38,048 bases of DNA from Syntrophobacteraceae bacterium (GTDB taxonomy: Bacteria > Desulfobacterota > Syntrophobacteria > Syntrophobacterales > Syntrophobacteraceae). The DNA lies in contig JALOOX010000034.1 in the NCBI GenBank assembly GCA_025454175.1, forward strand, positions 1 through 38,048, given 5' to 3'. This document shows, piece by piece, positions 33,324 through 38,048 of the stretch (position 1 is its first letter; every line of letters begins with the position of its first letter). Both the position numbers and the translations under genes were made by a program. Below the pieces are notes generated by a model. The model made no database searches, was not told where the DNA came from, and saw only the letters and a program-made list of their open reading frames with translations.

Positions 33324-34685
33324 TCATGGTTTGGGCAGCCCCGCTATGGACTCGAGGGCCTTGAGAATCTCCTCCTCCGGGAGCTCGTAAGGCGTCAGCT
33401 TCCCCGAGAAGAAGGCGTCGTAGGCCGGCAGATCGATGATGCCGTGGCCGCTCCAGTTGAAGAGGATCACCTTCTCCTTTCCCTCCTGTCTGGCACGCTC
33501 GGCCTCCTGCACCACCGCCGCTATAACATGGTTCGTCTCGGGGGCCGGGATGAACCCTTCGGTCTGAGCCCACTGGACGCCCGCCGTGAACGTCTCGATC
33601 TGGTTGAATGCCCTCGCCTCCACCACCCCTTCCTTGACCAGGTGGCTCACGATGGGCGCCATGCCGTGATATCTGAGTCCGCCCGCATGAATCGGAGCGG
33701 GCAGGAACCCGTGTCCCAGCGTGTGCATGGGCAGGAGCGGCGTCGTCATGGCCGTATCCCCGAAATCGTAGGCGAAGGGGCCTCGGGTGAGGGTCGGGCA
33801 GGACGTGGGCTCCGCGGCGACGATCTCCACCTGCTTCCCGTGGAGCTTGTCCCTCACGAAGGGAAGACTGATTCCGGCGAAATTACTGCCTCCACCGGCA
33901 CAGCCCAGGACCACGTCGGGATATTCGCCGATCTTCGCCAGCTGCTTTTGGGCCTCGAGCCCGATGATGGTCTGGTGCAGCAGAACGTGGTTCAAAACGC
34001 TTCCCAGCGAGTAGCGGGCCGTTTCATCCCCCACGGCGTCCTCGATGGCCTCGCTGATGGCGATGCCGAGGCTCCCCGGAGAGTCGGGGTTCTCGGCCAG
34101 GATCTGTCGCCCGGCCCGGGTGCGATCGCTGGGACTCGAGATGCATTCGCCCCCCCAGGTCATCATCATGAGACGCCGGTAAGGCTTCTGCTCAAAGCTC
34201 ACCCGCACCATGAACACCCGGCACTGAAGGCCGAACATCTTGCAGGCCATGCTGAGGGCGCTCCCCCACTGCCCCGCCCCCGTCTCGGTCGAGAGCCGCT
34301 TGATGCCGAACACCTTGTTGTAATAGGCTTGGGCGATGGCCGTATTGGGCTTGTGGGACCCGGCCGGGCTCATCCCCTCGTTCTTGTAGTAGATGCGCAC
34401 CGGCGCATCCAGCACCTTCTCGAACTGCCGGGCCCGGCAAAGCGGCGACGGCCTCCAGAGCAGGTATTTCTCGAGGACCGGTTCGGGAATGTCGATCCAG
34501 CGCTCCGTCGAGACTTCCTGCTCGATGAGGTTCATGGGGAATACCGGCGCCAGGTCTTGCGCGGCTATGGGCTGGCCCGTGCCCGGATGCAGCGGGGGAC
34601 TCATGGGCGTCGGCAGATCGGCCATGACATTGTACCATTGCCTGGGGATTTCATCGTCGGACAGTACGACCTTCATCGGTTCCAT
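33324..34685 (-). CDS. trpB2: Tryptophan synthase beta-like protein TrpB2
   Basis: PLP enzyme that condenses indole with serine to form tryptophan. At 453 residues it is of the TrpB2 type, longer than TrpB1. The PLP lysine is K112 in [14 protein letters not shown], and the phosphate-binding loop is in [13 protein letters not shown]. The N-terminal region has [13 protein letters not shown] and the ammonia/serine pocket TETGAGQWG. The C-terminal region has [15 protein letters not shown]. The ATG at 34,685 follows AGGAGG with five bases between. No trpA or other trp gene is in the window. Upstream is a trp-type attenuator with a leader peptide of four Trp codons, so its expression should fall when tryptophan is plentiful. 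Confidence 0.93.
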   Translation of the reverse strand: MEPMKVVLSDDEIPRQWYNVMADLPTPMSPPLHPGTGQPIAAQDLAPVFPMNLIEQEVSTERWIDIPEPVLEKYLLWRPSPLCRARQFEKVLDAPVRIYYKNEGMSPAGSHKPNTAIAQAYYNKVFGIKRLSTETGAGQWGSALSMACKMFGLQCRVFMVRVSFEQKPYRRLMMMTWGGECISSPSDRTRAGRQILAENPDSPGSLGIAISEAIEDAVGDETARYSLGSVLNHVLLHQTIIGLEAQKQLAKIGEYPDVVLGCAGGGSNFAGISLPFVRDKLHGKQVEIVAAEPTSCPTLTRGPFAYDFGDTAMTTPLLPMHTLGHGFLPAPIHAGGLRYHGMAPIVSHLVKEGVVEARAFNQIETFTAGVQWAQTEGFIPAPETNHVIAAVVQEAERARQEGKEKVILFNWSGHGIIDLPAYDAFFSGKLTPYELPEEEILKALESIAGLPKP

Positions 34686-34766
34686 CGTGCCTCCTGCGGT
34701 CTCATGTTTGGGTGCATCTGCTCGGTTCCTGAATCTAAATGGCTCAGCATCCCAACGGTTCAGAAC

Positions 34767-34804
34767 AAAAAAAGCCGTGGGGAAGACTTGGCTTGCCCAC
34801 GGCT
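34767..34804 (-). terminator. Attenuator terminator upstream of trpB2
   Basis: On the minus strand AGCCGTGGG (34,796-34,804) pairs with CCCACGGCT (34,773-34,781), a perfect 9-bp stem with a 14-nt loop, and is followed by seven Ts (A-run at 34,767-34,773). It lies 82 bp before the trpB2 start and 45 bp after the leader peptide stop. A competing helix is possible upstream: UCCAUG can pair with CGUGGG of the terminator stem. Confidence 0.85.
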
Positions 34805-34848
34805 CTTGAAGTTGGATCGGCGACATGGAGGAGCGCCTGTGGACAGGC

Positions 34849-34908
34849 TCAGCACAAGGCCCGCCACCACCACCAAACCAGCGAATAGATTACTCTGCGA
34901 AATTGCAC
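34849..34908 (-). CDS. trpL: trp leader peptide (19 aa, four Trp codons)
   Basis: On the minus strand the frame from GTG at 34,908 reads [19 protein letters not shown] and stops with TGA at 34,849. Four consecutive TGG codons (34,864-34,875) are what a trp attenuator needs: with little charged tRNA-Trp the ribosome stalls there and blocks terminator formation. An in-frame TAG precedes the GTG, so this is the only possible start. The ribosome-binding site is weak and G-rich (GTGGTGGGGG). It lies between a TATAAT promoter and the terminator hairpin of trpB2. Confidence 0.8.
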   Translation of the reverse strand: MQFRRVIYSLVWWWWRALC

Positions 34909-34947
34909 GGGGGACCCCCACCACTAGAGGATTTACAGCATCCTCGT

Positions 34948-34977
34948 ATTATAGAGGGAACCGGAGTGTCAAGTGAA
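34948..34977 (-). promoter_or_regulatory. Promoter of the trpL-trpB2 unit
   Basis: On the minus strand a perfect -10 TATAAT (34,948-34,953) is preceded at 18 bp by TTCACT (34,972-34,977), a four-of-six -35. A perfect TTGACA (34,967-34,972) overlaps it but at an unusually short 13-bp spacing. The start site would be near 34,941, about 33 nt before trpL. Confidence 0.6.
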
Positions 34978-35370
34978 ATGTTGTTCAAAACGAGCCCCCG
35001 CCCCCGATCCGATCAAAGCCACCGCAAGACTCAGAAACCGGTCGCCTTCCCGAAACATGAGCTTCTTTTCGACCATCCCCTGCAGGAACATGTGTCCACC
35101 CTTGCCCCATGGGCGATTCATCCTCGCAATCGGAATCCAGCTGCTCTGAAAAGCTTCTGGCTCCTTGTTCCTGGTTCCTGGTTGAAACCGCTTTTCATTG
35201 TTTCGGATTCCCCAGGGGGCATGAGAGACTGCTTTCGGATCATCGCACCAGGCTTCTGAAACAGGCAAGCTTGCGCGCCGAAATGGCAATCCTTAAAACA
35301 CCTAGTGAATATCTGATTGATTAGGTTAGTTGGTGTTTCCCCAAACCCATCGAGTGCAAGGAGATATGAA
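34978..35370. other. 393-bp stretch without a confident gene
   Basis: Between the divergent trpL and zinc-protein genes. A 40-codon minus frame (35,091 to 34,969) has a fair ribosome-binding site but ends inside the trpL promoter, so I do not call it. The stretch holds a heptamer repeat (35,160-35,187) and an inverted repeat AAACACC/GGTGTTT (35,296-35,302 and 35,332-35,338) just upstream of the zinc-protein gene, perhaps an operator. Confidence 0.45.
35160..35187 (+). repeat. Second heptamer tandem repeat
   Basis: Four 7-bp units: GCTCCTT, GTTCCTG, GTTCCTG, GTTGAAA. The period equals that of the array before bamA (4417-4451). It is non-coding. Confidence 0.5.
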
Positions 35371-35595
35371 ATGGCCTACACATGCAAAACCTGCGGCGCG
35401 GTCGCGCAAGAACCCGGACATCTGTGCAATCCCTGTGGAGATAAATCCAAGTGCAGCTTTTGTGGCGCCCCATCCGTGGACACGGCCCACATGTGCAAGG
35501 ACAAACTGGCCAAAATGAAGTACGTTTGCTCCGGTTGCGGGCGGGTGGCCATGGAGGAAGGGCATCTCTGCAGCCCGAGCCCCATCGGAGGCTAG
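35371..35595 (+). CDS. Triple CCHC zinc-motif protein (74 aa)
   Basis: A 74-residue protein made of three tandem C-x2-C-x8-H-x-C units: C5/C8/H17/C19, C28/C31/H40/C42 and C53/C56/H65/C67. Units 1 and 3 share the ending GHLC. Each could bind one zinc ion, as in zinc-knuckle or rubredoxin-like ribbons. The ATG at 35,371 follows AAGGAG at six bases; an out-of-frame ATG at 35,366 was rejected because its frame has no cysteine pattern. It is monocistronic, with a terminator hairpin behind it. Function unknown; nucleic-acid or protein binding is possible. Confidence 0.8.
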   Translation: MAYTCKTCGAVAQEPGHLCNPCGDKSKCSFCGAPSVDTAHMCKDKLAKMKYVCSGCGRVAMEEGHLCSPSPIGG

Positions 35596-35634
35596 CTCTC
35601 CCCGATCTCCGTTATTACCCTCCAGGCCCCTGCT

Positions 35635-35676
35635 GAAAGCGGCCTTCCGCCAACCATGGTTCGGAAGGCCGCTTTC
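35635..35676. terminator. Bidirectional intrinsic terminator
   Basis: GAAAGCGGCCTTCCG (35,635-35,649) and CGGAAGGCCGCTTTC (35,662-35,676) form a perfect 15-bp stem with a 12-nt loop. It lies between the convergent zinc-protein and kinase genes and can serve both. Confidence 0.8.
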
Positions 35677-35692
35677 TCCGGCTCTCAGACGA

Positions 35693-37240
35693 TCATTTTC
35701 GAATGGGCAGCTTGATCGTGAATGTGCTTCCCTCGTCCGGCTTGCTTTCAACGCTGATGGTCCCCTTGTGGCGGTCGATGATCCCATAGACCGTCGACAG
35801 ACCCAGTCCCAGCCCTTTGCCCTCCTTCTTTGTAGTGAAGAACGGGTCGAAAATGTACATCTGATCTTCCTTCGAAATGCCGCACCCATTGTCCTTGACC
35901 CGGATGAGCACCAACTCCTGCTTCGGGTCCAGACGGCTCTCCAGGAGCAGCCGACCACCCTCGGGCATGGCGTCGATGGCGTTGAAGATCAGGTTGATGA
36001 TGCACTGCTGGAGCTGGTTGAAATCACCCTGTACCTTGGGAACGGCGGCGTCAAGTCGAGTCTCCGCCTGAATGTTCTGAAGGCTCAGACGGTGCTGGCT
36101 CAGGAGCAGACTTCTGGCGAGAAGCTCATTGATGTCCACCTCCGAGAACTCGAGCTTGGACATGCGCGAGAACGCCAGAAGATTGGAGACTATTTTGGAG
36201 CAGCGGCTGAGCTCGCTTTCCATCAAGTTGAGATAGCCGCTGAATTTGTGGGAGCTCTCCCTGGTCAGCTCATTCTGACCGAGGATCTTGAGCATGAGGC
36301 GCGCGTAGTTGAGGAGGCCGGACAACGGGTTGTTGATCTCATGCACCACGCTGGCCGCCAGTCTTCCGAGAGAGATCATTTTATCCTGCTGAAGCAGGCG
36401 GGCCTGATCGGCAAACTGCTGGGTCAGTCTTCGTATGTCCCTCAGGTCCCTGAAGAAGCCAACGACCCCGATGGACTGCTGCTCCTCGAAGAGAATGGAA
36501 GCGGACACCTGAACGGGGATCTTCAAGCCCGCCGCGCTCCGCAAGGTGGATTCGTAGAGAAACAGCCTGTCCCTGCCCCCGAACTCGTCGGACTGGAGCT
36601 TTGCGCGGAATTTGTTATATTCCCCATCCGCGAAGAAACGATCGAGTGTCAGGACCCCGATGGCCTCCTGCCTTGAAAAGCCCAGCATCGCCTCCATGCT
36701 CTTGTTGAAAATGATCACACGGCCTTCCTGATCACACGCCACGATACCGTCGATGGAGCTGTCGATGAGGATTTGCTGGAAATTGAAGGTCTTGGCCAGC
36801 TCCTCAGCCGTCTCCATCCACTTCTCTTCGATGATGGCCGTGTAATCTCGAAGCTCCTTCCGTGTTGAATAACGCTCCTTGGCGCGCTTCAGCGCAACCT
36901 GCAGCGCATCGTCGTTGACGGGCTTGGTGATGAAATCGGACGCTCCCAGCTGCAAGGCCTTGACGGCAAAATCGAGCTCACTGAACGCCGTCACGACGAT
37001 CACTTCCGTGTCCGGGTATCTCTCCTTGACGCAGCGAAGGACTTCCAGGCCGTCCATGCCCGGCATTCGAATGTCCGTGATGACGATCTGCGGCGACCAC
37101 TCCAGGCAGAGGACCAACCCTTCCTCGCCGCTCGGAGCCGTCTGGACCCTGTAGCCGGCATCCTCGAGGGTGATGGACATGACCTTGCGTATACCGGGAT
37201 CGTCATCGATGAGGAGGAGCTTCCAATCCTTCTTCACCAT
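35693..37240 (-). CDS. Response-regulator receiver-PAS-histidine kinase
   Basis: A 515-residue cytoplasmic signalling protein. The N-terminal receiver domain (about 6-120) has the acidic IDDDPG, phospho-acceptor D56 in ITDIRMPGMDG and K106 in ITKPV. A short coiled coil leads to a PAS domain (about 155-270, ILIDSSIDGIVACDQEGRVIIFNKS). HisKA follows with the H-box ASVVHEINNPLSGLLNY, then the ATPase domain with N-box FNAIDAM, VKDNGCGI, FDPFFTTK and GLGLGLSTVYGI. All motifs are intact. No membrane segment is present. The ATG at 37,240 (MVKKDWKLLLIDDD) was chosen because an upstream frame to 37,321 crosses the folD terminator. It likely receives phosphate from another kinase and passes it on; partners are unknown. 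Confidence 0.92.
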   Translation of the reverse strand: MVKKDWKLLLIDDDPGIRKVMSITLEDAGYRVQTAPSGEEGLVLCLEWSPQIVITDIRMPGMDGLEVLRCVKERYPDTEVIVVTAFSELDFAVKALQLGASDFITKPVNDDALQVALKRAKERYSTRKELRDYTAIIEEKWMETAEELAKTFNFQQILIDSSIDGIVACDQEGRVIIFNKSMEAMLGFSRQEAIGVLTLDRFFADGEYNKFRAKLQSDEFGGRDRLFLYESTLRSAAGLKIPVQVSASILFEEQQSIGVVGFFRDLRDIRRLTQQFADQARLLQQDKMISLGRLAASVVHEINNPLSGLLNYARLMLKILGQNELTRESSHKFSGYLNLMESELSRCSKIVSNLLAFSRMSKLEFSEVDINELLARSLLLSQHRLSLQNIQAETRLDAAVPKVQGDFNQLQQCIINLIFNAIDAMPEGGRLLLESRLDPKQELVLIRVKDNGCGISKEDQMYIFDPFFTTKKEGKGLGLGLSTVYGIIDRHKGTISVESKPDEGSTFTIKLPIRK

Positions 37241-37292
37241 GGAGGATATCCTGTGAGATGAAGGCTTTCCGCAAAAAGGAGTGGCGTGAACG

Positions 37293-37330
37293 AAGAAACC
37301 CGTGGAGATTGAACACTCCACGGGTTTCTT
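37293..37330. terminator. Intrinsic terminator of folD
   Basis: AAGAAACCCGTGGAG (37,293-37,307) and CTCCACGGGTTTCTT (37,316-37,330) give a perfect 15-bp stem with an 8-nt loop, 28 bp beyond the folD stop on the minus strand. It separates folD from the kinase gene. Confidence 0.8.
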
Positions 37331-37357
37331 ATACTCAGACGCGCGGGAGAATGGAAG

Positions 37358-38048
37358 CTAGTCTTTGATGTTGTTATGGACTTTGAAGCCCCGCACGGTG
37401 TTCTTCATGAGCATGGTGATGGTCATGGGTCCCACGCCGCCGGGAACAGGCGTGATGGCGCTCGCCACATTGAGCGCCTCGTCGAAGGCCACGTCGCCCT
37501 TGAGAATCCGCTTGCCGTCGGCCGTCTTGCCGACTTCGTTGACGCCGACATCGATGACCACCGCGCCGGGCTTGATCATGTCGCCCTTGACGTATTCAGG
37601 CACACCGGCCGCCGCGATGAGAACATCGGCACGCTTGGTGTGGAAGTTCACATCCTTGGTCCGGGTGTGCACGATGGTCACCGTGGCGTTGGCGCCCTTG
37701 CCCTTCTGCGCCAGCATCATGGCAATGGGCTTGCCCACGATGTTCGACCGGCCCACCACAACCACTTCGGCCCCGGAGAGATCGGTTCCCGACCGCACCA
37801 GCAGCTCCTGGATGCCCGCCGGGGTACAGGGAAGGAAATCGGGCTCGCCGATCATGAGCTTGCCGACGTTGACCGGATGGAAAGCATCCACGTCCTTGCT
37901 GGGCTCGATGGCCAGAAGAACCTTGTTTTCGTTGACATGCTTGGGCAGCGGCAGCTGCACCAGGATGCCGTCGATCTGGGGATCCTTGTTGTACTTGTCG
38001 ATGAGTGCCAGCAGCTTGTCTTCCGCAAGATCCGCCGGCTGGTTGTCC
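37358..38048 (-). CDS. folD: Methylenetetrahydrofolate dehydrogenase/cyclohydrolase FolD (5' end outside window)
   Basis: Bifunctional C1-carrier enzyme that interconverts methylene-, methenyl- and formyl-tetrahydrofolate. The window holds the C-terminal approximately 229 residues; the frame runs through the right edge without a start. Visible marks are [24 protein letters not shown], the Rossmann [25 protein letters not shown] and [17 protein letters not shown]. It ends in VHNNIKD. In acetogenic or syntrophic anaerobes FolD also serves the Wood-Ljungdahl methyl branch, which would suit this organism (inference). A terminator follows. Confidence 0.95.
   Translation of the reverse strand, partial: DNQPADLAEDKLLALIDKYNKDPQIDGILVQLPLPKHVNENKVLLAIEPSKDVDAFHPVNVGKLMIGEPDFLPCTPAGIQELLVRSGTDLSGAEVVVVGRSNIVGKPIAMMLAQKGKGANATVTIVHTRTKDVNFHTKRADVLIAAAGVPEYVKGDMIKPGAVVIDVGVNEVGKTADGKRILKGDVAFDEALNVASAITPVPGGVGPMTITMLMKNTVRGFKVHNNIKD

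Noticed and set aside
33264..34976. Plus-strand frame antisense to trpB2 and its leader
   Set aside because: No recognisable domain; trpB2 and the attenuator explain the region fully.
34969..35091. 40-codon minus-strand frame MFLQGMVEKK... with a fair ribosome-binding site
   Set aside because: Its stop lies within the trpL promoter, no promoter or relative was recognised, and it lacks a coding signature.

Overview
The window is a GC-rich chromosomal segment of an anaerobic Gram-negative bacterium. The gene order (lysS-lolC-lolD-bamA-skp-lpxD-fabZ-lpxA-lpxI-lpxB-waaA, then ffh-rpsP-khpA-rimM-trmD-SPOUT MTase-rplS-rnhB-yraN-rsmI) is the arrangement seen in Desulfobacterota (former Deltaproteobacteria). 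The base composition and accessory genes fit a Syntrophobacter-like organism. That taxonomic call is inference from synteny and style, not from a search.

Layout. 1-830: a tRNA-Arg(TCT) with its own promoter and a small membrane protein. 830-14,600: an envelope-biogenesis block (lysyl-tRNA synthetase, lipoprotein release, outer-membrane assembly, periplasmic chaperone, lipid A synthesis). It ends in two adjacent gene fusions, LpxI-Gfo/Idh and LpxB-WaaA. 14,600-21,030: an SRP/ribosome-maturation block. 21,030-27,040: accessory metabolism and signalling. A minus-strand operon encodes an EamA transporter, a SAM hydroxide adenosyltransferase and a zinc-ribbon protein; the plus strand encodes a globin-coupled histidine kinase and a divergent inositol-monophosphatase homologue; a beta-CASP RNase lies on the minus strand. 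27,040-32,030: sparse accessory DNA with two tiny membrane/lipoprotein genes, a papain-like cysteine protease, an alkaline phosphatase with a Pho-box-like upstream element, and a YibE/F membrane protein. 32,030-34,980: a minus-strand operon of trpB2, a Cys-rich protein and an outer-membrane barrel, preceded by a textbook-style trp attenuator. 35,370-38,048: a triple-CCHC zinc protein, a REC-PAS-histidine kinase, and the 3' part of folD.

How the genes work together. The envelope block joins outer-membrane protein assembly (BamA, Skp), lipoprotein export (LolCD) and the early Raetz pathway. An intrinsic terminator-like hairpin separates bamA-skp from the lpx genes. The translation block couples protein targeting (Ffh), ribosomal proteins S16 and L19 and RNA modification; the rplS leader can form two mutually exclusive hairpins.

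The most interesting system is the trpB2 operon. A 19-residue leader peptide with four consecutive Trp codons precedes a minus-strand hairpin and U-tract, so transcription of trpB2, and probably of the Cys-rich protein and the putative aromatic-compound outer-membrane channel behind it, should respond to charged tRNA-Trp. No trpA or other trp gene is visible here. The arrangement suggests a tryptophan-regulated indole or aromatic salvage unit, which is inference.
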